Assembly (NCBI GenBank): GCA_003255065.1
Contig: QAOA01001492.1
Span: 1 to 64,000 of the forward strand
Direction: 5' to 3'
Length of the DNA stretch: 64,000 nt
DNA from: Cercis canadensis
Taxonomy: Eukaryota; Streptophyta; Magnoliopsida; Fabales; Fabaceae
Part shown: piece by piece, positions 44,336-56,825 of the stretch
Layout of the letters: each line of letters starts with the position of its first letter
Position numbering within the stretch: position 1 is the stretch's first letter
Notes under the pieces: generated by a model
The model's input: only the letters and a program-made list of their open reading frames with translations
The model's database searches: none
Told to the model about the DNA's origin: nothing
Translations under genes and position numbers: made by a program

Positions 44336-46589
44336 TAGAGCTGTCAAAATAAGTTAGGTCCGTCGAGTTGGCCCGTCCCGCCATGCAAAAAGGTTGGGTT
44401 GAGTTCAGATTTTGCGAGTCCGTTTAAAAGCGAGTTTCTGAGCCCGTCCCGTTTGAGTTACGGGTTGGGAGCGGGTCAGAGCGGGCTGACCCGCCAGTTA
44501 TTTCCTTTGTATTAAAAAAAAAAAAATTCAAATCCCTAAATCCTATTCTGGTTTCCTAAATGCAAAATTCCTTCTCACTTTCTCTCTCGACAGTGGACTC
44601 TCACTCTCTCGGTCTCTCCCTTTCCTCTCTCTCGATTGTCTTCTCTAGTTCTCTTGCGTGCACCGCCGCCCTCGCCTCCTTCGCACAGCTTCACCGCCGC
44701 CCTCGCCTCCTTCGCACAGCTTCACCGCCGCCCTCGCCTCTTTCTCTTGCTCCATTGCATTCGCAGCTTCGCACGCATCGGGTATGTTGTGCTTAAACCC
44801 TTGCTGTTTAAATTTTGTGTTTGCTTTATCTAGTGGATTTAGGTTGTTTATTTATGAATTGATGCACATTTGGGATAGTCTGGATGAACTGTTTGTTTGC
44901 TTATGAATTGTTTGTTTATAAATTGTTTTTTTTGGGCGTCTGATGTTTCTGTTTCTCTTTGCTTATGTTGCTTGTTTGCTTGGTGCTTGGGATGTCTTGT
45001 GATTGGGATTTGGGACATAAAGGATGCATTGATGAAAGGAAAAGCCTTATTTGCTTCTATAATAAAATTGGCTACCGAGCTGAAGACATGGGCTCTGTGC
45101 TGTGCCTGTGCATCAATTATATTTTAGACCTTTGCTATTTTTTGATCTTGGTCTTTAATATTTTATAAGAGAAATATCATTATTTAATCTTTTTTCCCCT
45201 TTCTATTTTCATTGATAATGTGGGAAATCAAGGAAATAAATGGAGAAGTAGACCATTTACCAGAAAATTTATAGTCCAAAGACACTTCCCTTAATTTTAA
45301 GAACCAGAAAATTTGATGTCAGGATTCAAACCCTTTCATAGTTCATTCTCCTAACACGTTGTTCTTTGTGCAAACAAAAAATCATATAAAATCACCCAAA
45401 TTATATTTATGTAGATGCTTTTTTGTATTGGGTTGTGATCCTGGTAGATAGAAGGAAAAGTCTTGTCATATTCGGTTGGTTTGGTGTCTTGGTGATGCTC
45501 TCTTGTTCCATAGCTTCACTTGTCTACACTTAATTCTTTCTTTCATATTCAGTGAGACAGAGTAAACTAGTTTCCCAATTCCCATTATCAAGCACTTGGA
45601 TTTTCTGTGTTGTTTTGTTTTATTTTCCTTTTCCTAGATGCTGTTTTCATCCATAGGAAATATCAGGGGGCATTTTTCTTGACATTATAGCACATGGCTT
45701 TGCATAATCAGACCTTTTTTTTTTCCCTTGACACGTAATTCATTAACAAAGTTATGTGCTTTTATTTATAACCTATGGTATATTGACTAGCCATTACTCA
45801 TTAGTAATGTGATTCTTCTCCTATATAATTGACTTTAATCTTTCCTTCTGAGCAGTATCTGTTATGCTGATTTTAATTTTAAAATTAAGGTTCTTTGATC
45901 CTTGTCATTTCATAGATTTCCTATATTTAAATTTGAAGCTCTAGAAGCAGCCATAGATCAAAAGGTACTGTTGTTAATTTGTAAACCACAACATTGTCAC
46001 CTTTTAATGAATTTAAAATTAAATTTATATTTTCAGTGTTTGATAAGCATTTGTTGTTTACTTGTTTGGACATTAGTATCTATACAAGTGCAAACAGGGC
46101 AGTTAATTTTCAGTGTCTCATTTGAACCTGTTTGTTCATGTCAGTTAATGAAGATGAAGGAAAAGGAGAAGAAGATGATGATTTGAATGATGTGATGGTT
46201 GATGAATTTTGAAGAACCTTGTATAATTTGTTTTAAAGATTATGTTGTCATGTTAGATGTTGGTATTGGTCTTCTTAGACTTGTTGGATGATGATTGTTT
46301 GTTAATTGTTACTTTGTTAGAGTATTTAATTAGTTTTAGTCCTCTCTTGGATGATTTGAATTATGTAATGGAGAATTATTTGTCATTGATTTGGTGTTTG
46401 TCATTGATTTGGACTATTATTATTATTGATTGGCTGTTTTTTTTTTTAAAAAAAAATTTGGCGGGCTGGCCCGCCTAACCCACAACCCACAGTGGGTTGG
46501 GTTGGGTTGAGGTTTTCTTAGCCCGCCCTGCCCCGTTTGGAGGCGGGTTGAGGCGGATCGGGGCGGGCCGGCCCGGCTTGACAGCTCTA
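44336..46589 (+). mobile_element. hAT element, internally deleted (2254 bp)
   Basis: The ends TAGAGCTGTCAA and TTGACAGCTCTA are perfect 12-bp inverted repeats, flanked by CTTGTGAA at 44328-44335 and 46590-46597 (perfect 8-bp TSD). Both arms are rich in GGCGGG and AACCCAACCC motifs. The left interior has a CT-rich leader and a 31-bp tandem repeat (44661-44750) ending at a donor-like GGGTATGT near 44779. The right interior ends in a short acidic frame (GKGEEDDDLNDVMVDEF then TGA at 46210-46212), which looks like the last exon of a hAT transposase. The catalytic part is missing. Confidence 0.88.
44661..44750 (+). repeat. 31-bp GC-rich tandem repeat (about 2.8 copies)
   Basis: CACCGCCGCCCTCGCCTCC followed by TTCGCACAGCTT repeats at 44661, 44692 and 44723 inside the leader of the hAT element. 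Confidence 0.9.
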
Positions 46590-46799
46590 CTTGTGAATGA
46601 GAGAGGAAGAAGATGAGTGAAAATGGAGAAGTGTGACCAAATATGAAGAAAAGAATAACTCTAGGGAGCTAGTGCCTATGGGTAATGAAAATGCAAGAAA
46701 AAGAGTTTCAGGGGAGAGGGGTAGGAGGAAAAAGAATGAAAATTGGAGGACCAAATCCCTCATTTGGACAAAATAAGGAGACTAAAATTGCAATTAATC

Positions 46800-47612
46800 C
46801 CAATATTTAACACAAATAAGCCACACATTTTTGGCAGTAGGGAGTAATGGGGCAATTTTACATTTTTAATGTTGGGCAACTTTGTTAAATGATATATATA
46901 GCCCTTGAAAATTATTTCATGTTGTTGGATGAATGGCCCCACATACCCACTGTTTGTCAGTGGTCTTCTTTCTTTCCATCCTTATTGGCATCTTCCACTG
47001 TATGTTTTCCAAAGTCAAGTGAAAGTTAAAGATGTGAACTACAGGGTTCCAACAATCGTGATTCAGGAATATCTCTGTGGTAGTTAAGATTATATACTTA
47101 AGCTGTTTATTTTGTTCTAATGTTGCACTCTATGTATTGTAGAGAATAGAAGTATAGAACAAATTGTATGCTATTATGTTCTGAGTTTCTTTGTACTAGC
47201 TTTTTTTGTTAATCACTTACTAGCTGTAGAATTTTTTTACTGTGTGTTTTAGATTTTGTATATGGATTCTGAGTTATCATGAAAACGGCTTTTGATTACT
47301 TTTTTACCTGAATAGTAATTTGCTGTATAATGCTAGCAGGTTTTGTTCTTCTCACATATGAAGTTCTGACATTTTGGATTTTTCTCTTTTCACTCATGAG
47401 ATGTATGGAATCATGGAGTAATTCTATGACTAGTGCACCTTCATCCAACTAAGCTTGCCTAAAAATCCTATATTGAAATTTGATGGATTCCTTTCATTGC
47501 TCCTTTGTAGTGGAAGGTTAAGAAACCAGTTCTCATTTTCAGCATCTGGTTCTACTAAAAGTTTATCCCTTCTTGAGATTCAGAATAAGAAATAAGTCAG
47601 CAGCAGACAGAA
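46800..47612. other. Upstream region of the GTPase gene
   Basis: No recognised gene. A short plus ORF at 46905-47087 has no known motif. The promoter and 5' UTR of the GTPase gene must lie in the right part. Confidence 0.5.
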
Positions 47613-50600
47613 ATGCTTGTAGCTCGAAATCTCTCCCCTTCAAAGCTCAAGCTGTACTTCTATTTATCAATTATTTCTGGAAGTGGAAAGCATGCACAGT
47701 CAAATATCTTGTCAAACTTAGTTCCATTCTCGAAACAACATCTCCAAAACCATACGAAATGTTCATCATGCCCCTTTATAAATTTTTTTAGGTCTTTCTC
47801 TTCGCAGCCTCCAGATTTAGTTCTGAAACAAAATTTGTCTCTCTCACGTGAAGGTAATTATGATGAAGAAACCTCCCAGTCCCATCCTGTTTGCCCTGGT
47901 TGTGGGGTTTATATGCAGCATTTCAACCCAAAGCACCCTGGTTTTTTTATCAAACCCTCTCAAAAGGATCTGAATTATAGATTATATAACCATCTTGAAC
48001 CTGTTGCACAAGAGCCTGAGTTCTCCAATTCTGTCAAAAAGGGGTTTGTTATTGAGCCTGAAAAGCCTGTTGTTGATGAGAACTTGATCAGAAGACCGGA
48101 GAAGCCTGTGGTCTGTGCACGCTGCCATTCATTGAGGCACTATGGGAAGGTGAAGGATCCAACAGTGGAAAACTTGCTGCCAGATTTTGACTTTGATCAC
48201 ACAGTGGGAAGGAAGTTGGCATTGACAACCAGAACACGGTCAGTGGTGTTGATGGTTGTGGATGCTGTGGATTTTGATGGTTCATTTCCAAGGAAGGTGG
48301 CAAAGTTGGTATCAAAGACAATTGAGGATAACTCTGCAGCTTGGAAGCAGGGCAAGTCCGGGAATGTGCCTAGAGTGGTGCTTGTTGTGACTAAGATTGA
48401 CTTATTGCCTAGCTCCTTGTCACCAACAGGGTTAGAGCATTGGATTAGGCAAAGAGCAAGAGAGGGTGGAGTGAATAAGATTACTAGTATGCACATGGTG
48501 AGTTCAGTGAGGGATTGGGGACTGAAGAATCTCGTGGATGATATCGTTAATTTGGCTGGGCCTCGAGGGAATGTGTGGGCAGTTGGGGCACAAAATGCAG
48601 GAAAGAGTACACTAATAAATTCAATCGGAAAGCATGTTGGAGGGAAGATTATACATCTGACCGAAGCACCTGTGCCAGGGACCACATTAGGAGTTGTTAG
48701 AGTGGAAGGTGTTCTTCCAAGTCAGGCAAAGTTATTTGATACACCTGGGCTTTTGCATCCTTATCAGACCACAACTAGGTTGACAAGGGAAGAACAAAAG
48801 CTTGTCCACATTAGCAAGGAGTTGAGGCCAAGGACATACAGAATTAAGGTCAGTGTGCTGTAATAATAATTTGAGGTACTGGATTCAATGTTAATAAATA
48901 TATGCATGCGTTTTTCTGAAACTCACAGAGTATTAATCTAAGGGATTAGTTGTGATCATTCTCCCCCTGCTTACCTCAGTAGTTCAACAGATTCTCTGAT
49001 CTTTCATTTATGGGGTAACATGAAAACACTAACTAGTTCTTTCTCTGGTTTATCTTGGTTAGTTCCTTTTCTTATCAGTGAGATTCAGGATCATTGTGCT
49101 TCACCTTACAGTTTTCTCTTGAAAGGGAGAATTAGAATGATACATGGATACTATAGAAAGTGAATATTTATATTTAAAATCTTTGATTTACATGGTTAAT
49201 TCTCTTTTTTTTTATTAGTATATTGATCATAATGATATTAGAATATTTAGTCACTTTTACAGTAATAGAGGTTCTACTTCTATACCGCACCAATGGACTG
49301 TCAATTTTAAGATATATCTTAAATTGATAAATTCTAGTTCTTTTGGTGACACATTCATGTATCTGGAGGAGTTTCTCCCTCGGATCATGCTGCAATAGAC
49401 GATGAAGTTTGTTCAGTTATCTCTCTTATTACTTGTCTCTCCCATTAAATTCAATGCCAGCACTGAATGATTGCTTAAGTGATGACATCTCTTTCAATAT
49501 GGGAACTTGGAGGGACCATTCTTTATAATCTTAATAAAACTGAACCGTGGTTACTTTGATTAACTAGGCATGACCACTCATGCTCGTGATCTAGAAAATC
49601 AACTATGTGATTCTACAAATGACCCAGCTTAACACATTGAACTCAAGTGTTGGCAGATTCTATGATTAGAAGTTGCATTGTTCTGTAATGCAAAAATTAA
49701 AATAGTTGCATTTTCCTGGTTGGATGCACTGGGGAGGAAGTAAATTTGGGTCTGCATTTTATCAGATCACTTCAGGATTAGAATCTATAATGAGCTTCTC
49801 ACTTCTTTGGGAAGAGTTTTATGTATTAGATAGTGTTGATTTTTAGGTGAAAACTAAAGTGTCCCCGGTCCTATAAAAAGTTATTTTCCTTATAAAATTT
49901 CCTTTTTATTTTATATTGGACCTTCGCACAGCTGATAATTCAAGAAAATGGAATGTGGACATGATTCATTGGTGGTGCTCTTTGCATAAAGATAATGGGA
50001 AAACTGTTGATGATCTTTTCTTTTTCATTGTCCTATTGCTTTGTTGTTGTGGGGACTGATTTTTACATGATTGTTGGTTGGGTTATGATAAAGCTGTGGT
50101 TGATTGGAGGAAGAAAATAACTACTGGACAGGGGGTTATCATATAAAAAATTGGTTTGAGTTTCATCTTCAAGATCTGTAACTTGAGAGAAAATAATTGC
50201 TTTTTAAGATAGAGTTGTTGTGTGTTAGTTCAATTGTGCCTTGACATTTTGATGTTGCCTTATCTCTTTGATTTGTTGAATATAAGCAGATAAATTTTCT
50301 AATGTCTTTTCTTTCCTTGGTGGTGTAACATTTTTCATGGGACCTGTCTAATAGAGTTGCACCCTCATGATGCTTCTTAAGGATATTTGTTCCTTATTAG
50401 TATAAAAAAGGAGGGACATTTTAATAAATTGAACACTCAAATACCCAACTGATTGTTCTCGTAAGAAAGAGATTGAATGTTGCTTAAAATGGAAACATAT
50501 TTACATATAGCCTTACATTTTGAATTTTCTTTTAGTTACCAGCATTTGGTAAGTCTGGTTTATGGTGCAGTCTCTTTGGTTGTGAGTGACTTATCTTCTG

Positions 50601-51557
50601 TCTCTTGTGAAAATCTGCTACTGTTCATGCTTTATTTATTAATTGTGGCAGGCTGGTCATTCCGTTCACATAGCTGGTCTAATGAGATTGGATATAGAAG
50701 AAACAACTCTGGGTTCTATTTATGTCACCGTGTGGGCATCTCCTTATCTTCCATTGCATATGGGTAAACTGGAAAATGCATCTAAAATGTTCCAAGACCA
50801 TTTTGGGCGCCAGTTACAGGTATTCTGGTTGCCCATCTATCTCCAAGATTTTGTAACAGGAGGCAACTTACTTGCTGCCTTCTTCTGTAGTCTTGTACTA
50901 AGTGTGTTTCCCTTTTGATCATTTCAAAATTAGACTCTTTTTGGTGTTTGGAACATTCATTGGATTTTTTTAGAAGAATTACTGATAAAACAATATTTTA
51001 GTAAGACTTTGATATGCAATTGCCATGTGATTAGGATGCTAGATTCCTGGCTGGTTCTAATTATCATTTCAATACCTAGGTAACATGCATGTAAGCCTGT
51101 ATGTTTCAAGGATAAGACAAAAAAGCTATTCTGATTAATAACCATGAAATATTCCTTAGGCATTACAGTTTTCTCTTGTATGACACTCATCTAAACTGTT
51201 CTTTTGCAGCCACCAATTGGGGAGAAGCGAGTTCAAGAGCTTGGTAATTGGGTGAGAAGGGAATTCCATGTGAGTGGGAACAGTTGGGACTCAAGTTCTG
51301 TAGACATTGCTGCTGCTGGCGTTGGTTGGTTTGCCATTGGACTTAAAGGGGAAGCAGTATTAGGTGCTTGGACTTATGAAGGAGTTGATGTTGTCCTTCG
51401 TAATTCTTTACTTCCTTATAGATCACATACCTTCGAAGAAGCTGGATTTACAGTCTCCAAGATCGTCTCTCAGTCTGACCAAGTTTTAAATAAGTCCCGT
51501 CAACAAAGTGGCAAGAATAGGACAAGAAGTGACTCCAAAGCATGCCAGTTTGTATGA
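47613..51557 (+). CDS. Circularly permuted YqeH/BPG2-type GTPase, probably mitochondrial
   Basis: Exons 47613-48848, 50652-50819 and 51210-51557 join in phase 0 (AAG|GTCAGT; GGCAG|GCT; CAG|GTATTC; TGCAG|CCA) to give 583 aa. A zinc-binding module with CPGCG (Cys94, Cys97) and CARCH (Cys168, Cys171) precedes a GTPase domain in permuted order: G4 TKID (260-263), a G5-like SSVRDWG, G1 GAQNAGKS (325-332), G2 PGTT (355-358), G3 DTPG (376-379). This order defines the YqeH-type permuted GTPases, which act in ribosome assembly; in plants the relatives are BPG2 and NOA1 of plastids. The N-terminus is basic, hydroxylated and low in acidic residues, with an FFRSFSSQ block typical of mitochondrial presequences, so this may be a mitochondrial paralogue. 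The C-terminal half is alpha/beta with no second enzyme motif. Confidence 0.92.
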
Positions 51558-53286
51558 ACAATCATTGTTGACTTCTGATGGAGACATCTAACAATGGTGT
51601 TAGGAGAAGCTTCAAAAGATTTGAATTGACATTAAGTGCTTTATATAGGAAATGACATATCAGGAATGCTAACTAAACAGATAAGCTGGAACCTTTTCGA
51701 GCCTGAACGTAGGTTTCAATATCTTAAGTGGAAGCTGGGAGTAGGATGTGCATTGGAGAGGGTCAAATGCTGCATAAGATTAGTTTTGGGAAAATGTCTT
51801 CAGATGAAGTTTCGTGCTACATTTTCTGCTCTGCATAAATGCATACTAGAATTACACTCAATATTTTGGTTCTACAGAGCTGAACTTTCTACATATAGTT
51901 GTCTTGGGTGCCCTAGAGGCAAATCGTGAAATTATAATCAGATACAAGGTTTCTATAACCTGTTGAGTTTAATGGATAGATGCAGTGTAACACTAATTTA
52001 TTTGGAGAACTTATGATCCATACCTTTTCTATTCTGCTGTCAGCAAACTGATACGGGACAAAGTCTAGTATTTTTCATTGCAAACAGAAGTGGGAGAGCT
52101 ACAACACCTTTGAATGAGTGGATATGGTTAAAGAGGTATTTACTGTTTCTTGGTTGTGGGATTTCAGGTGTAAGGGAAACAACAAATTATAGGGGTATTT
52201 GCTGAGCTAATCTATGTTAGTTGCTCCTAACCTTTGGAATTGGTGTTGTGGATATTGAATGGGTTATGATATTGTCTCTGATCTTTTTCCTTTCGGTTAT
52301 TATATTAAAACTAAGCTGAAACAATAATATACATGTTGTCATAATTCTTGAAGCACCTTGAAAGAAGATGCCTGAGAACTTTGAATTCCTCAAAAACAAA
52401 ATATGGGTTAGATTTTTTCCCACTGGAGGGTTTAGATTTTTTTTTTTTTTTTTATCTAGATGTGCTTTTGATTTTTATATATAATTGTAACATACTAATC
52501 ATGTCAGCTTCCTTCATCATATATAAGTTCTGATGTCATTCTGCATGATTTTGTAAAGTTTTGGTCTAAATAAGTACCTAGACTTGAAGCTAAAATACTT
52601 TTTGGAATTGTTATGGTGTTGAACATAATGTTCCCACTCCTCTAAGGCATTAACTTCTAAATCTTTTAACGAAGTTTAGAATTGTAGGTGCTAGAAGAAA
52701 CTGGTGCACTGCGTTATATCTGTCTCAATTTTAGTTCAACTTCTTCTAGGTATTTTTCTTTCATGCCTGTGCAGAGCATGGATGCAACTTCTTCTAAATA
52801 CCATATGTAATCTTAGTTTCCACATACACTTCTGTTTTGGCAATAAGGTATTATACTTCAATAGCAGAGACTCTAGAATTAAAATTCAATATCTAAAACC
52901 ATGTTGAAGTAAAGTATGCCTAATACTGACACATTGCTCATGTGCATACCAGAATGAGTTACACATTAGGGTAGATTGGTCGAACCCTTGTGTTTAGATA
53001 GATTAATGGGCGTTTCACTGGTAAACTGCAGGTCAGTTCAGTATGCAGTGAAGCAAAACATCAAATTACAACACATTAAGATAGTATTAGTGCTTCTTTT
53101 TCTTTTTTTAAAACTATTTTGAGTACTAACTTTTGATGAAACAATGGCCGAGTTTTTTTTCCTGCTCTCTCTTCCCCCAGCTCCTTAACTTGAAAATTAA
53201 GCTAATCAGTAAGAGGCACAAAAATTATAGAAATGCATAAGTTAACATAGACCATACAAAAAAGAATGAAAATATAACATTTTGAA
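51558..53286. other. 3' flank of the GTPase gene, no other gene seen
   Basis: It holds the 3' UTR. ORFs at 51636-51929 and 52704-52907 lack motifs. A poly-T tract lies at 52438-52453. Confidence 0.5.
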
Positions 53287-54012
53287 CAGTGTTCTGAGAA
53301 CCGGACTGGACCATCCGATCGGATTGGTCCAACCGTGAACTGGTCTTCTAGCTGGTTCGATTCAGTCCCTGAAACGGGGCGTTTAAAACCTGCCATTGAA
53401 CTGCCAAACCAGTGCAGAACTACTGCTTAAACCGGTGGTGATTTAGAGGTTCACCTAGTTTTATGATTGATGACGTGGCAGCTTAGAAAACTGTCACGTC
53501 TTTACTTATAAAAAAAAAATGTCAATGGTGTACATGAGGAGATACAAACCCTAAAATCATTATGTCTAAAACCCGTCATCACACTGGCAAACCAATGTAG
53601 ACCGACCGAATCGCTTGAACCAGTGGCAGTTTAGAGCTTCACCTGGTTTTATGATTGATGACGTGGAAGCATAGAAAACGGCCATGTCTTCACTTGTATA
53701 TGAGGAGATTCGAATCAAGTACCTTATCTTCTATAATTGATAAGAACTTGGCCAACGAGCTAACATGAAGCTGTATCGATGATTGCATATAATGACATAT
53801 GTTTAATACATATTAGATTATTATAAATGGATTTCAAAATTTAATTTTTCATTTGAATGGTAAATAATTAAATATGATTTTTTTAGTGTATTTAATCATA
53901 TATTAATAAAAAAATTGAAAAAAAAAAATTTCGGACTGACTACAGTTGGATCATTGAACTGTGAACTAGTCCCTTTATTGGTTCAATGATTGGTCTGGTT
54001 TTCAAAACATTG
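53287..54012. mobile_element. hAT MITE (726 bp) with ends like the autonomous element at 60458
   Basis: The left CAGTGTTCTGAGAACCGG and the reversed right CAATGTTTTGAAAACCAG agree at 14 of 18 positions. ATTTTGAA flanks both sides (53279-53286, 54013-54020), a perfect 8-bp TSD. The interior has a 188-bp-offset duplication (blocks TTTTATGATTGATGACGTGG at 53459 and 53647). There is no coding capacity. Confidence 0.88.
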
Positions 54013-54154
54013 ATTTTGAAAACATGGAACAAACTTAAAAATCAAAATTATCAAAAATTTCTTTTTAGTTTTTGTACATATTGAAGAATAATATGGCTCA
54101 AATGCAAAGTTTGTTCTCAAGGACAAATCAATCCATGTTAAAGTGAAGACATTG

Positions 54155-56820
54155 TGTTGATACTCAATTTTGCCCTAATCAACTTATAAAGAACAAATAC
54201 AAAAAAATAAAATGTTTGAAATACTTACAATAATAATAATTTAAAAAATACAAAAATACAAAAAAAAATGTGTTATTATTATTAAAAATGAAAATGATAA
54301 AATAAACAAAAAAAAAAAAGAAATAATTGTCATTTGAAGCCACAAGCAAGGCAGCAACCCGGTTTTGTGAGGTGCTGTCCGGCCATTCCTCCTACCATTA
54401 GAGCTATCAAACGGGCTAGCCCACCCCGCCCCGCCTCAACCCGCCACCTAAACGGGGCGGGGCGGGCTGAGAAAACCTCAACCCAACCCAACCCATTGTG
54501 GGTTGTGGGTTAGGCGGGCCAGCCCGCCAAAAAAAAAAAACAGCAAATTAGTAACTAATAACAATTTAAATCAATGTCAAACACCAAATCAATGATAAAT
54601 AATTTTTCATCACGTAATTCAAATTATTTAAGAGGACCAAAATTAATTAAATAGTCTAACAAAGTAATAAACAATCATTAAAAAACAAGTCCAAGAAGAT
54701 TAATACCAACATGACAACATAATTTTTATAATAAAGATTAGAAATTTAAAAAAAAATGACTAGCGGGCCAGCCCGCCTCAACCCGTCCCGCCACCAACCC
54801 GCAACCCAAACAGGGCGGGCTCAGAAACCCGCTTCCAAACGGGCCAGCAAAACCTTAACCCAACCCAACCCTTTTGCATGGCGGGACGGGCCAATCCAAC
54901 GGGCCCAACCCATTTTGACACCTCTACCTACCATGCCTCTTACAGCTTGAAAACAGGAAACAGGAAAATCACATCAGTGCAACTTGCACAATTCATCAGC
55001 TATAAGGGGAGGAATTTTCAGGGAAGCAAAGGGGAGGTCGACTACACATACCAAAGGAGCTAAAATCCTCAAAGCAGAAAACGGACACAACTGGCCAGAG
55101 TCTCATCCACAGGTACACCACTAACATTTACTTTTCCATTCTTCCATTTTTCAGTACTCACACCCACACATAAAGTATATATATATATATATATATATAT
55201 ATTTGAACCCAAACCAAGACACCACCATGGAGAGCAAATCAATTCCCTTTGCCAAAATCAAGTTTAAAGTAGAGTGATTCCACCCCATTCCCATTAGCAC
55301 CCAATCTAGAGAGAGAAACATCACCAAACAGAGACACCACTATAGAGAAAAATCAAGCCCCACCCCAATTTCTTAAATTTTTTAGAGAGAGGTATAAAGA
55401 AGTTCAGAGAAATAGAGAGTGAAATTTCTTACCTTTGTCACTGATTATTGAGAAATAAAGCTGAGTCCATGAGATTTCTATATTTTCTCCACCCTCTGCT
55501 TCTTGTTTTCTCCTCCATCGCCGCTCGCCCTTCTCTGCTCCCTTTCTCTGGTGCTTGTTTCTTTCTTTTCCCTTTTCAATTTGTGTGTTTGACTTTTCAA
55601 TGCTTTATTTCCCTTTTTGCTTTTGTTTTTACCTTTTTTTAATTGCTTTCACTTAGAATGTTCGGTCATGTGTGGCTGCCTTTGTCTTATTTTTTTTTAT
55701 TTTTATTCTCTTTTTCATTATCTTTTGTCATTATTGGATCAACCCATGAAGTAGGCCGAATTTCTCAAATTGCTCCATAGTTTCTTAATGTTTGCTTGTT
55801 ATTGATGAGTTTAGACTTTAATAATTTGAATAAATCTCTTTTGTTGTAGTTATTATTAGTTCATAGTTTAGCCCACTAAATTATTACTTTATTATTATTT
55901 TATTTATTTTTGTTAAAATGTTAACTTTGTTTGTAAATAAAGTCAAAGCCCGACGACGGATTAAGTTGAGAAAGAATTGTGTTGACAATTTTTCTTAATT
56001 TTCCTGAGGTGAGAAATAATTTCTTGGTTGTGCCAGAGGTACTGAAATGGCCAATGAAATTTTTAATATTTCTTTGATTCCTTCAATTACTATATTTTGA
56101 CACTTTACATTGCATTTTATATCATTTTATCATTTTTCATGCTGGAATAAGATTACTGACGAGGGAATAATCAAAATTAACCATAATGATGGAAACACTT
56201 TGACATTCTGGAGGTGAAGAGTGTCACTTTAGTCTTTCTAGATGTACTAGTGGACTTAAAGATAGATCTTTGAAAAAAAATCTTTTATCACGAATCTTGA
56301 ACTCGTTTCTTTTAACAAGCACAATAAATTGCATTTTCGCACATTTCACAGTTACCATTTCAGTTATCAAAATGTTAAAACATTGCCTATGACAGAATAA
56401 ATTAGGAGAGGATTGTAATGATAATCGCTATCTCTACCCAATAGTCTTGAGGCGTCTTTCTAAGTTTTACCAGAGGTACTAGTAGGACTTAATAACACAT
56501 TAATCTATTTTAATGACCAATTTCATTCAACAATTTTTTAGATGACATAAAATTAAATTGGTAACCGTTTGCTAGAACGGGCGTCGTAGGGTGTTAACAC
56601 CTTCCCTACACGTAATCAACTCTCTTACCCGAACTTTGATAACGTAGACCAAACTTTTTTTTATATAGGCATCCAATCATACCTTAAATTGATTGGTGGC
56701 GACTCCATAAATTTTCTCTAATCATTTTTTAATTAAAAAACTTTACAAACTTACAATTTTACATAATTTATTATTTTCGCCGTCTCGCATCGTCGCACTC
56801 CCGAAAAGGACGTTGCGACA
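54155..56820. mobile_element. Solo LTR of a gypsy-type element, with a nested hAT MITE
   Basis: It starts TGTTGATACTCAATTTTGCC and ends AAAAGGACGTTGCGACA, flanked by CATTG at 54150-54154 and 56821-56825 (perfect 5-bp TSD). Positions 56570-56720 hold phrases common in plant gypsy LTRs (GGGTGTTAACACCTTCCCTAC, TTGGTGGCGACTCC). There is no internal region, so recombination between two LTRs has left a solo copy. Without the MITE it is about 2130 bp. An AT run lies at about 55175-55202. Confidence 0.85.
54399..54926 (-). mobile_element. hAT MITE (528 bp), deletion derivative of the 44336 family
   Basis: The ends TAGAGCTATCAA and TTGACACCTCTA pair at 10 of 12 positions. CCTACCAT flanks it at 54391-54398 and 54927-54934 (perfect 8-bp TSD). 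Its left arm matches the reverse complement of the right arm of the element at 44336, and its right arm matches that element's left arm, so it is an internally deleted copy in the opposite orientation. Confidence 0.92.
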
Positions 56821-56825
56821 CATTG

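Larger units (their letters stand above)
43654..46799. mobile_element. MULE-like element split by a hAT insertion
   Basis: The left GGCTTAATTGTAATTTTAAT and the reversed right end GGGATTAATTGCAATTTTAG begin inverted arms similar to those of the 22515 MITE. They continue with TTATTTTATCTAAAT against TTATTTTGTCCAAAT. Without the nested hAT element it would be about 0.9 kb. Flanks AATTTTGTA and AATATTTAA match only in part, so the TSD is weak. Confidence 0.45.

Noticed and set aside
44560..44906. ORFs in three frames over the 31-bp repeat
   Set aside because: GC-rich tandem repeat in the leader of a hAT element; no conserved protein motif in any frame.
48088..48685. Minus-strand ORFs opposite the GTPase exon
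   Set aside because: Shadow frames of a strongly coding exon with permuted GTPase motifs on the plus strand.
51636..51929. 97-aa plus ORF downstream of the GTPase
   Set aside because: It lies where the 3' UTR is expected and shows no recognisable domain or splice context.
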